This document shows positions 1 through 12,400 of a stretch of 64,000 bases of DNA, piece after piece. Each line of letters starts with the position of its first letter. Position 1 is the stretch's first letter. The translations under genes were made by a program, and so were the position numbers. The notes under the pieces were generated by a model that was given only the letters and a program-made list of their open reading frames with translations, had not been told where the DNA came from and made no database searches. Where the stretch lies: assembly GCA_027574665.1 (NCBI GenBank), contig CM050658.1:23448317-23512316 (forward strand), given 5' to 3'. The DNA is from Rhynochetos jubatus. Taxonomy: Eukaryota > Chordata > Aves > Eurypygiformes > Rhynochetidae.

Positions 1-2187
1 TGCACACCGTTAAAGATCTTGCCTATGAAATATTTAAAAGATGAAATTGTAATGTTAGAACAAACATCCTACACTAGGGCTTTTCATTCAAAGGGTTGTT
101 TCACAGTCCTTTGAAAACGTATGTTCTAGCCTGCTGCACTAAATAAACCCGAATTTTGGGTTCAGCTCAGTTGTGGTGTTTGTGCAGAGTGAAACTCAGG
201 AAATGTGTCTGAAAATTCAAGCTCATTAAATGTTTTGTCCTCCCCAGATGCATGAATAATCCTAGTCAGAGTAATTAGCTTGGTTCATTTCAGTCTGGCC
301 CAGAGCTTTACGAGACACTGCGTAAAAGGAAGTAAGGAGAAACATGAGCACAGCAGTGTCTAAGACCATCTTAAACTATTTCTGGTCTTTGTAATTTGAG
401 TGAAAACATGACATGAGCAGAATTTTACTCCTTGGCTTTTACAACAAATGTTGATGTGGGATGTTTGAGAGCTGTTTCCACCACTGCGTTGAGCACCAGA
501 AGCTTGACTTTCAGCCTAGCCCAAGTTAAGTGTAGAATGCTGGAGCCTTGTGGACATAGCTCAGTGTGTTTTGTTGTCATACTCGATAGATTTTGAATTA
601 TTCAAATGCTTTCTTTCAGTTCTAGATTAATGTAGGAGAACAAGATTTCCTGTGTTTGCCCTTGAGGATAGGTTCCACTTGTGGTCCCAGTTTCTGCTTT
701 CTTTTGAGGACTAAGGCTGGATCTGAAACAGAAAGTAGACTTCACTTTTGTAGCAATGAATGGAGAATCCTTCATATGTTAGCTGCAAGCTTACAAATGG
801 TTTGGATTGCAAGACCTGAACTGCAGTTTGGGAGCACTGTGCCTCCCTTCCTGTAGCCCTGTGCTTTCTTTGTTTTACATCTGGTGTAACAACTGGGGCG
901 TTCCCTGTGGCTTGTGAAACAGCCACAGGTCATTAACAGGTGCTAATGATCGGCTTGCTGGGTGGTGTAACTTACTCAACTTAGACTGCAGACAGTCTAC
1001 TGACAAATGGCGCTTTTTAGGCTGAAAGATAAGTGCGGCTTGTATAAATCCAAAGTTTGTCAGCCCCATGGTATTATTGTGATAATGTTTGGGAGGAGCT
1101 TTGAGACAATCTGGTGACAGGCAGAACGGCTCTTTAAACAATTGGAGGGTATAGGCAGAAACACATTAAGGAAATACAGTGTAAGAACCAAGGTTAGGTT
1201 GGTTCTTGGCATCTCTTCATCTAATGTTTAACCTTGAGCACCAAGTTAAGAAAAGAAAAAGGCTTTTTCTCTTGCCAAGACAAAGGTGGTCTGAGAGCCA
1301 GGCCTCTTCTGCTTATGTGGTCCTAATGACTCATTCAGCTGCTAATCTTTTACACTTAAGTACTCCCCTTCCAAGCTCAGGCTGCCTTGTATTCATTTAA
1401 CTGAAGTTAAACAAATTCTAATGCTCCATTCAGTAGCTGAGTTTTGAATCTTTCCTCTAACAACCTTAAACAATGAAGCCTTGAGTTCCATGATGGTTTT
1501 CCTTATTAATCAAAACCTTTGCATTTCTGCTCCTTCTCTGCCTTTTCTCTAGCTCTTTTCTGTGTGAAGTGCACCCTCTTTACTCTGTCTTTCACAGAAA
1601 ATTAGTTTTACTACCATCGTGGTTTAACTCCAGCTAGCAAAATACCATCCTTGCTTTGTAAAGCAGAAAGAAGCCACAGGATACCCCAGGGCTCTCCTGG
1701 TTTTGTCTGGGTCTGCAGCAACTCCTGGCAAGAACTCACCTAGACTATTCCTTATCATCTACACTTTCCTCCAGAAAATTACCAGTGAAAATATTTCTAT
1801 ACTTACCTTCTTCATCAAGAACGAGACTCTTAGCAGTTTGGCTTTCTGTCCCACACCAATGAATGAATAAAATGTTTCTTAAGCCTCAGTCAGGAGAAAC
1901 AAGCTTGCCAAGACAAATATTGTTGCAGGTGCTGTTTTTGTATAACACTTCAGAACACATTTTCTCATGTTTGGGCATTATTTTCTTCCTCCTCCGAGTA
2001 TAAGATTAGAGAAAAGGTACAGTCTTAGAAGGCTGCAGCCATGCAGCAATTAAATATCCAAATTTGTCTTGGAATATTAGCAAGGTGCCTTATATTTGTT
2101 GTTTGTAGGGATCATATGCAAAGCAGTATTGTTTTTCTGCACTGCTTGGCTTTTGCCATTTACCCGAACTGGAACTCTGACAGTGCT
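1..2187. other. HDAC11 intron (left part), no feature seen
   Basis: AT-rich unique sequence upstream of the first in-window HDAC11 exon. I searched for the missing N-terminal coding segments and for repeats and saw none. Confidence 0.6.
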
Positions 2188-2724
2188 GGCACTGGTGAGG
2201 CCGCACCTCGAGCGCTGTGTTCAGTTTTGGGTCCCTCACTGCAAGGAGGACACAGAGATGCTGGAGCGTGGCCAGGGAAGGGCGACAAAGCTGGGGAAGG
2301 GTCTGGAGAACAAGCCTGATGAGGAGTGGCTGAGGGAGCTGGGGGTGTTCAGCCGGAAGAAAAGGAGGTAACCCTAACCCTAATGACTGAGGGGAGACCT
2401 GATCGCTCTCTACAGCTGCCTGAAAGGAGGGTGTAGGGAGGCGGGTGCTGGCCTGTTCTCCTGGGCAACTGGTGACAGGACAAGAGGAAACAGCCTCAAG
2501 TTGCATCAGAGGAAGTTTAAATTAGACATTAGGAAAAACTTCTTCACTGAAAGAGTGGTCAGGCACTGGAACAGGCTGCCCAGGCAAGTGGTGGAGTCAC
2601 CATCCCTGCAGGTGTTCATGTAGACGTGGGGCTTGAGGGCGTGGTCTGGTGGGTGTGGTAGTGTTGGGTTGATGGTTGGACTGGATGGTCTTTAAGGTCT
2701 TTTCCAACCTTAATGATTCTGTGA
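2188..2724 (+). mobile_element. CR1 LINE 3' fragment, + orientation
   Basis: The block has the familiar CR1 3' sequence: ctggtgaggccgcacctcga, ctgaggggagacctgatcgc, ggcactggaacaggctgccc, and the terminal ggtcttttccaaccttaat followed by gattctgtga. It is a 5'-truncated non-LTR retrotransposon copy ending in the CR1 terminal repeat. It includes an 18-bp telomere-like insertion at 2369-2386. Confidence 0.93.
2369..2386. repeat. Telomere-like (TAACCC)n insertion inside CR1
   Basis: Between aaaggagg and ctgaggggag, which are contiguous in ordinary CR1 copies, there are 18 extra bases: two perfect TAACCC units and a degenerate third (TAATGA). This is the vertebrate telomere repeat, exactly three units long. 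Confidence 0.8.
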
Positions 2725-3397
2725 AGTATACCCAGATGTATACATTCGAATGTATTATTCTGATGGCATTCTTAAATCGTAGAGTGATATTTTGTAACTT
2801 GCTCTTATAAATCTAGGTTTCTAAATAAAGTATCTTTTGGTCTCTATGGGGAAGAGTTAACAGCTGGTCACTGTTATTTCTTAAACTTAAATGGAGGTAG
2901 TGGTGTGACAGAAATATCCTAATTAAGTGTAAGCATTTGCTTTCATGAACAGCCAAGCAATTATTTTGCTTAGAAGTTTGATTATTTTTTTTAATTGTCC
3001 TCTGCTTTAGGTAATTAAATACTAGTATCAAATGTGGGGTTGCTTAAAGCATGTTAGAGTGGTGAATATTTGGTGGTATGAGCACCAAGACAGTAAGGAT
3101 TCTTTTGTGTCTGTCCTTCCTCTGTCACTACTTGTCTTTTCTTTTAAACAAGAAGTTACCATGATTACACACAGAAAACTTTCTGTAAACAATATTTGTC
3201 ATATAGACACTAACTTAATAGCTTTCCTGAGTAGAGGGTGTGTATTTGGAAGATTTGTAAATACTGAGTAAACAGATGTTGTTTCAGTGACTTACATTAC
3301 AGGTGAAGTAATTACCTTAAGGTCTAAGTAGCAAGGTGGAATATGGGAAGTTAAGTGATAGTATACAATGCCAATTGTTATTTCTGTCCTCTTTCAG
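2725..3397. other. HDAC11 intron between CR1 and exon, no feature seen
   Basis: AT-rich unique intronic sequence ending in the polypyrimidine tract of the exon acceptor at 3396-3397. Confidence 0.6.
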
Positions 3398-3498
3398 ATG
3401 AAAAACTAATTGCAGATGACTTGATTGTACAGGCACGGGAAGCTACTGATGAAGATCTCTTGGTTGTTCACACAAGGCGCTACCTTAATAAATTAAAG
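3398..3498 (+). CDS. HDAC11: HDAC11 coding exon (first in window)
   Basis: The acceptor is cctctttcag and the donor is aag|gtgctg. The exon starts in phase 1 (one base of the first codon comes from the upstream exon) and ends on a full codon. It encodes the segment with [16 protein letters not shown], matching the N-terminal third of HDAC11. Confidence 0.95.
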
Positions 3499-6400
3499 GT
3501 GCTGTACTTGTAATGTGTTTTTCAAGCAAATCGTCTAGAATTAGTGTCAAGGGCAACAGGGTACTGTATTAGATTTGTTACAGAATCAACTTTACAGATT
3601 ATAGAATGGTGTATTTTTAATTCAACATTGTCATTGAGAATACTGAAAGAAAAATATAGAAAGAGCAGGTAATTCACACTACAGAGGGATGGAGTGGGAA
3701 GAGGGTCTACCATGTTTTATAGGTGACCTGAAATGGTATTTCATCTAAGTTACATGAACATAAGGAAGACTTTAATATTTTAGATGCAAGTGATACTCAG
3801 TTTAGTACCAGGGTTTTAGTCTTCAAAGTGTAATTATTGATTTACTCTAAGATATGTTTCTGAAACTGAAAATACATTGGAGAGCACTAAAATGGAGTAC
3901 TTGTTGTTTTTTAATGTAAGGATTGCTTTATGAGTGCAGGTGACATTGCTTTTATATTGCAACTCTTTACTTGGAGGACAGAGAAGGGTTTTGTTTTAGA
4001 AATGGTCTTCCCTTTCATAATTCAAAAGCAGTCATTTCGAGTCATCTTTGCCCTTCCACAGTGAGAGAGTCCTTTCTGGAATGTTTTATTTTTCTGTGTA
4101 AGGGTTCTATTATTTGTGTGAACTTTTTTTGCTCTTACCCTTTTTCCGTGTTTTCTTACGCTTCTTCATTCTGTGCTATGAAGTTACATGCCATTTCATA
4201 CATCGTTAGATTTGGTCTTATTGAAGCTATTCTTGATAGTGAGCTTTTAATGCCATAGGAACACCCACCTCTTACTGAATCACTTTTTTGAAACAGGTTG
4301 TAATATGCATAGCTCAGTTGGAATACCGTAACAATATTTTTAGTACCTACAGGATGGCTTCACAGGGAATTGTCTGTATAACTTGTGTTTTGGTGTTCAT
4401 AAACCAGTATTGTCGTGTGCATTCAGATGTGATTAACTGTGTGTATCTCATTCCCTTTTTCTTGAGAGAATACTTCCTGCAACTGCAGAATCTGGAAGAT
4501 GTGGTATTGGTCATACCAGCAAATTTCTGCCAAGCAGCGAAGATAAAAGTGATTAGTTGCAAATGAAAAATAACGGGGCTAGACATGAAAAGGCCCTGGG
4601 TATCCTCTGTATTGCCTTATCCGAAGTCTGCTGTGCTATTTTTTTCTTTAAATCCAGACAAATACAGATCTACCAATAAATTCCATAATTTTATGTTAGA
4701 TCAGCTCTGGAGACTTACAAAGGTGCTTGAGTTTCTGGGAATGCCTAGGTCTCTTAAAATAATAGATCACTTGAGAATTCTTCATTTAAAATTCAGGCAT
4801 GAATTGGGTAGGAAATTCCATACACTTGCAAGAAGAGGTGGTGGTTGGTATCTTAGCAGCAGCTGAAGAAGCTGGCTGGAGGTCGGTTGAAGAGAAACAA
4901 AATGGTATGCACAAAATAGATCAACCAGTACTGGGAATGAGTTCTGTGGTGTAAGGAAGGCTCTCCCTGTTGCCCTGCTTTAGGTTACATGGCTAGTCCT
5001 TATAACAAAACTTGGCCCTTTGAATTGAGGTGATTCCCCCACAGTTATTCCTTTAAAGAATTTAGGTCACTAAGGTGATGACTGGACTCTGGATGATTTG
5101 CTTGCAGTACTTTTCCATTTACTGCTGCCTTCTGGTGTTACATAAAATAATGAATTTCCTGCATAACAGCATTCTGAAATTTGGAAGGAGATAGACAATA
5201 CGTTTAAAGCTAGTTTCAGACCATGTAAGACTCTCGACCCATTTTTGTCTGTGAGAGGCTCTGTGGTAACATATGTGAGGACTGAAATGCAGATGATAAG
5301 GATAATGCTTGTGCATCAGAGGAATGCAAGATCTGCTTTTCTTGAATGTGATCTGAAACAGGTCATCAGTAAATTGAACTTATACATTTTAATCTGTTTT
5401 ATATATTTGCAAATTGCACAGGTTTAAAAATAAAAGTTAATAATTTTATTAGAAATGTAAATTTTTATGCCTAGTAAAACGTGGATTGATTTTATTATGA
5501 GGAGTGTTTTCTGATGCCAGAGTGCTTGTGTGCTTTGACTCTTGCTTGGTCGTGTGAGTGCATTTGCCAAAGGATGCCTTTTGCGTTTTTTGCAGGAGGT
5601 ACCTGCCTCTTCGCACAGTGGTATAGGCAGGGTCGCTGGGGAAGGAGATAGATTCTTGGGAATGAAGGCAATGGAAGCAGGCCCAGAGAATAATCATTTC
5701 AACATGTGATACCTCTTGCTGTTTGAGGTGTTCAGATAAAACAGCACAGAGTGCATCTTGGGCTGTGGCCATTGTGTTAGTGCCCATAGGCGAGTCAGCA
5801 GCTGAAAATGTGTGGGTTTGGGTTGGTTAAAATGGGTGACTTCAGAAGGCCTTAAAATTCTCTTGTCAAATTCCTCAGTTCAGGTTGTTCTTGTGCTGTC
5901 ACCCATTGTCTCCATTAGCTTCCTACAGTGTGCTTTTTCCTTGCTCAATAATTTCAACCCTCATTGGTGAAAAATTGATGAAGGCTAGCAGTGGGTTGCT
6001 GTAAAAAGCTCATTTAAAAATGCCATGAGAGCAGATAAATGAATTTGATCCGCTTCGCCTGAATTTTCATGTAAATGTCAATGTGTTAGGTAAAGGTCTG
6101 TAGGAATATACCAAAATGTTATTTGAAAGGTAATGATATTTTAACACGCTCAGAGAGAGGACTGAAGAGGGCACCGAAGAGGGTACTCGGTCTCGGGGAG
6201 CACGATTCTGACAGGTTTCAGTGTTTACACCGCTATGTGAATGCTGTAGGGCATTCTTTGCAGCTAAAGTAACTATTAGGCCCCTTAGAGAAAAGGATAA
6301 GGTAGCATTTGGTTAGTAGTTTCTTTCCTTTTAATATTTCCAGCTCGCTGTTTGGGAGACTGATGCACCAAAATTATTCTTTGCCTGGTTGGTTTTCTTG

Positions 6401-9400
6401 GGTGTAGCACCTGGTAATCACAGTCTCTACCAGTGCAGTATCTTATTCCTGATGGTAATAGTGTTTTCATATCTTGCCCTAGAAACTTTTGTGAAAACTA
6501 CAAGCTTCCTACTCTCCTTTATGATTTTATCATATATTAATCCAAACTAAAAACATACTTTCCTTGTCTGTTGAAGATGGATCCAAATAGCTTTGTCCCA
6601 GGCAAGCTTCTAAAAATCAAATCACTTTAGCTGCTTGGTCTTTTTTTTTTTTTTAAATTCCATGTGGTGGTGGCTGTTTTAAAAATGTTGGAATGCAATG
6701 AGTGTATAACATAAAAGGCAGTACATCAGAGCTTGGGTTTGATCATTAATCTGCTGTTTGTATTAATATAGGATGTATCAGCATAAAAACAACTACTTTA
6801 GCTTTATCTTCCTAATACTAATTTTTCAGTTGAACTTTCAGTCCTTGAACACTAATAAACTGAAATAATTTGTAAAGTCATTTAACCGTACTAAAAATTT
6901 TTATACTTAAGAAATTAAAGTTAATAATTATAATACTTTACTTACAAAGTCCTGCAAGAATATATTTATGTAGAGATATATATATATATATGTAGAGATA
7001 TATATATATATATATGTTACAGAGTTTGGGTTTAAGCAAGGAGAATTAAGAACTCTTGAAGTTGGGAGTTTTTTGTTGGTTTTTTTTTGTTTGTTTATAT
7101 TATTTTGGGGGTGTTTTTTGCAAGGAACATCTTGGTATAGTGTTACACAGCCATATTTAATGATGCTCCCTAGTATTTAATTAAGTAAGAGACGTGTATT
7201 AAGGGAGAATATACCTGGTTAAGGGCTAACTTGACTTCTTTATTCCTTTTAAGAAAACAGGGAGTGAAATTTTTTAAAAATTGAAACTTAAATTCAAACA
7301 CTGAATTATCCAAAACACAGAAAGGTAAATGATTGTAAGATTTTATAAAATAGGAGTAATAGTAATAAAAAAAGAGTGAAAGGGAGTTGATAACTAAAAA
7401 GAATAATTGAAGGCATGCTGTTGAATAGTGTTTAGATGATGAATCCAGACCAAGTTTTAATTTCTGTTGAGTTACACATAATTACATATCTACAAAACTT
7501 TACTAGAGAATCAGTAATTTGATGATGGCTGAGTGAGAGCAAGTACCTACCAAAAGAAATAGTAACTGATAGTGTTCTGATATATGCAATTTGAATGCAA
7601 AAATGTATTAAAAAGAAATAATGAAAGGATTTTTTCTCAGTCAACGGAAACTCATGTGTGAAGACTTGTGTTATGGAAGTTAACTGACAGCCTGGAAAAC
7701 GTAATTAATGTAGTCCTTGTCTATTCAAAATCACTTTTTATTTTCACAACATGAAAAAGTATGCAATTCTATAAAACCAATTCCTTTTGATTTCTTTTTC
7801 AAGTGTATACATAACTTCTGAGAATTCATTGTAGGAAATGTTGGCAAAATTAGCACATTGAAGAAAAAAATGGCAAACTGCCACAGTTTGATGCAGTATG
7901 TTTCTCAATTATTGTATAGGTGGTTTTTTGAGAAGCACTTTCATTATTCTGTAGCTGCTTTCTTGAACCCCAGGACTTTCCTCAGTTAAATGACTTTTCC
8001 CTGGTACATTATGGATTACATAAAGACAGTGAAGGACTGAGTCTGAAGCAGTGTATGTCTTTGGGCTTGGCACTGTTGTGTAAGTGTCCTCAGCTGCGAA
8101 TCAAAACTTTTCCTTCTCTTGTACCATGTGTGGATTTCTTGAGTTCACTTAAAAACCTGCCACAGCATACATTTTGAATTTTTATTGCTTCCACTTCTAC
8201 CATGGAGATTACAATTTTAAACTGTGCAAAAGCTTTCTGAAATTGTGATCGTCATTCACCTTTGAGATCAAAATTTATTTTATCCAAGTGTGACCTTTTT
8301 GATTCCCTTTTAGAACAATAGGATTGAATCTGTTTTCTTACATCATGTGTGTTTAAAAACTAAAATATCTTACGAAAGGACTTTATCAAGATTGACTGTA
8401 TTAGACTTCGTTAATGATAGAGAGCTGGTAGTATGGTAACAGAATAATACTTTACAAATATGAAAGTAGTAAGAGCTTAAAGTGAGCTGTTGAAAAAATG
8501 TAGTTAGTACTTAAGGACTTTGTGAACAGTGCAACCCCTCCACCTCACCCAATAGCACTTTGTGGTTGAAACTCTGATAACTGGCAAGCCAAAGTAGCTG
8601 AAGTGTTTTTCTGAGTATCAGAGGACCCTCAAAGTGGCATATGATTGTCGCCATTTAAAACTGACTACTTGTACAACCTCTCATTTGTAACCAGGTGGCT
8701 AACAGTAGCCAGGCAGTGAATGTATGGAATCTGGTTAATTTTCTTAATGTTGAAGGAAGTAGGATCTATTCAGCATCTTTGTATAGGGTGTCAAATTTTT
8801 CATTCTCAGTACCTCAATGTTTCAGTATTGGATAAAAAGGAAAAGGTGTATTCTTGCTTGTGGCTTGTGCTTTGAAATCTATTTAGAGTTACTGCTGGTA
8901 GCAGTGTTAGTAGAAGCAATTTGAGGCGAGCTATATATGTTTGCAAAAAAAAAGAAGTATTTACGTATTGTGAATATTTTGTGTTCTAACATTCAAATCA
9001 TGTTCTTGATGATATAGCTTTTTAATGAAACATTTCCTTGAAACCTTTTCCAGGAGCATTTAAATGCTAAATAAATTTGAATCTGTTCTCCATGCTAAAA
9101 TTTGCACAGTGTGTTCATATAAGTATTTGAACTTCTTAGTTGAGTTATTTGTTTTTCCTTTCTCCTTGGTACATCTTGACATGAGAAAAGATATTTTAGG
9201 TTTGAACAATATATCAAGCGTAGCTTGCTCTTAATACTGCTGAAGGATGTTTTACAATTCTTCCCAGTCCCAGGGATATTAGATATTCTGAAATACTAGC
9301 TTGCTGAAAAATCACAGCTTTATTGCCATCTGATACAAAAATCGGAAAAACCTAGTGATGGTGATTGAAAGTGATGATTCTCATAGTTAGTTAACTTGAG

Positions 9401-12400
9401 GATGAGCCTATTTGGAGGTTACTAGTAAGGTCAGCTTGATAGAAAAATATTAAAAATCTTGCTCAGGACCTGTGTGCTCCTTTTCAGTACATGGCAACGG
9501 AGGAAACGTCTGAATGTCATCATTAAGACAGGCTGCATTAATTGGAACTTTTTTTTTCTCGTTTGTAGTGGTCATTTGTTGTGGCTACAATCACAGAAAT
9601 TCCACCAGTTGCCTTTCTTCCCAATTTTGTTGTTCAGAGGAAAGTTTTGAAACCTCTACGAACCCAGGCAGGAGGAACAATAATGGTAAGGTGCTCTTGA
9701 CTCACTTTTATCGTATTTGAACTTGCTGATCAAAAAATTTTAAGACTGTGAGCTGTAATATTTTGTATAACTCAAAGGCTTGATCCGTGGAGGCCTGTAG
9801 AGTTAGTGTACAGTCCTAAATACGAGCAAAGCTTGACGCTTCTAGCAGCTGCCAAGGTGAAGGCCATACTTGATTTTCTGGTCCGTAATTTGCGGCAGTG
9901 ATGGTAAGGGGCAGCCTGGGCAAGCAGTGATATATATGGCAGGGCTTATGGCACATACAGAAACCGAATCAGTTTTGAACAGTGTTCAAATACAGGCTCA
10001 TTCTAGGAATGGGAGGTTTCAAAACTGATAATATAGAAGCTATTTTTAAAGCACAAATTTACCAAACGGCCTTGGTACCGGATGGGAAGAGATGTATGGT
10101 TTGGTTGTTCTTGAGACTAGCGAAGTGTTTAAATTAAAAATCGTATCACCTTTCGCATTTTGATGACTTAGTTTATCTACTAATTCTATTGTAAATATTA
10201 CAAAAGCAGCTCAACAGAACTTGAGTGAGATGTAGCCTGGCTTACCTTAACAGAATTGTTTTCTGGTTAACTGAGTGCTGTGTTCAGAAGAGCTGTGTCA
10301 GTGTTGCCAGACATTTAATTTTGCCTGAGAATTGCCATTACAGATGTTGAGGAAGTAGGAGAAAAGAAAACAGTTAATAGCTGGAGCCAGAAATGAGTTA
10401 TTTAAACTATGTACTGAGGAAAAGATGCTTTCATAATTGTAAACCAGTAACCAGTGGAACCACTTCTGCCCTCTTTATCATTCCTTGTACTAGAGCAGGA
10501 GTTCAGAAACTGTAGAGCATGGTGCTGGGAGAAGATGGTAACAGTCCTGATCTCTTCTTGCAGACACTGGGCTGTAACAGTTACATAAATGGAAGACAAA
10601 TAATCCTGTCTGAAATCATTAATATTATGGCACAAATAGATGTTGGCTGCATTTTGGCTTCTCTTCCTGAAGGTAGCTGTTACAGTGGGTGCATGTGAAA
10701 AGGATAGAAGCCCATATTGCTTTTTCTGTATCTATTTGAAGCCAGTTGCTGATCAACGCTATTCTGTGGGTTGGCAAACCTTTTGGAGTAGCCTGTGCCA
10801 GATATGAGAATATGATTTATTGCAACCGCTAGATACTAAAGGTGAGCGGGACTGGGAAGCCATAAATGAACGATAAAGTAAAGGCATTATTTTCAGAAAC
10901 AGGCAGGTAGGTAGCTTCCCGTTTACTTATTAATCTGTGTACAGGAATCAAGGCTTTTTTTTTATTTTAAATGCTTACCTTCACAAAGGTATCAAGAATT
11001 CATTTAAGATGTAAATAGTATAAAGAGCTCTTCTTTGACTAGTACATGAAAGGAAGTGCCATATGGTTTTCAGAGATAATGAAAAGGATTAAATTTATGA
11101 GCCTGACCTGTAAGAATGATGTGAGTGAGCCCAGAAGTTTGGTGAAGCAGTCGTCCAAGTTTTCTTTAATTTTATGGGGTTGATGTGAAATTAACCATTG
11201 CTACTGTAATTTGTGTGTATAAGTGCATCTGGGCAATATGAAATTTCAGCTCTCTTGGGTTTCTATGTGAAATGAAAGCAGAGAGCCAGTTATCAGATTT
11301 TAAGGCAGGATGAAATATCCTGCTTTTCTGTTGTATTAACTTTTTTAATGACAGAACTACTCAGTGACTGATTATTTTTTTTTAATTGGGGAAAAATGGC
11401 AATTTCTTTCAGTGTTTTAGTACTCTGTTAAATCTGTGTCCCATTCAGCTGCTGGATTTGCAAGCCAGTATGTAAAAGTAACTCTTTGCCAGTTGTTGCT
11501 TCTTGTTATGAAAAGGAGTAGAATGGACTGGACAACTTGTGACAGGGCTTAAACATCTTTGTTAATATTCAGAAACATCTTCTAATAGTGTGCTTTACTT
11601 GTTTAAAGCATACCATTTTAACTCCCTTTGTAATATATGAAACAGTAGTCATAGATATTTACAAATCTGGAGCTCTTCAAAAAGTTGAACACATTCGAGC
11701 TGTGTTGCGAGCTGCTGCATTTTTATTTACAATGGGGAATGTAGCATTTATGTTATAATTCATGGTACTGTGAAGTGCTCAGAGTAGTTGAAAAAATGTA
11801 TGAACATGCATGTGTTCAGGAAACACCTGATGATTGGAGGAAAAGGTGAGTTGTGATTGTAGCAAAGGAAGATTTCCAGTAAGTTTTTGTCCATGGTGAC
11901 AGTAGAGGGAAAGATTAAGAAGTCACCTCCTTGGTGCTGAAATCCTCTGTGTGAAGCGAGTTAACTGCTGCTCTTGCTCTGAGCTGTTAAATAAAAATGG
12001 CCAGTGGTTTCTTCCTAAATCATTAGGACAATAGTGAGTCCTGTGACGTTCGCCATGTTTAAGTATCCTTGCAGGTTGCCGAGTCTGGTTTCCATTCAGA
12101 CTTTTGAGTGGGAGATGGATTTCTTTTATAGAGGTTGTATGCATCTTGCCCACCTTGGACTCTTGTTTCTCCAACTTTTTTTCTTAAATCCCATTTTCTA
12201 ATTCTATTTTAATTCTCTTGTGTTGGTCTGTCTTCTTGGATGTGCATGTTATTTAAAATCAAAGAATAGTGAGGTAAGGAAACATGTGGAAGTGTTTGTA
12301 TAGTGTGGTGATGTTTGATGCTTTTGTTGAAGCCTGAAAGTCTGCATAAGCTTGAGAAAACCAGATAAACTGCTGAAAACTTAAACTGACCTTTAAGAAC

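Noticed and set aside
2090..2506. Open frames on both strands at 2.0-2.5 kb
   Set aside because: They lie in a CR1 3' fragment, which is non-coding here.
1..3397. Missing N-terminal HDAC11 exons inside the window
   Set aside because: No stretch encodes the conserved FDAGKWGKV region; they must be upstream.
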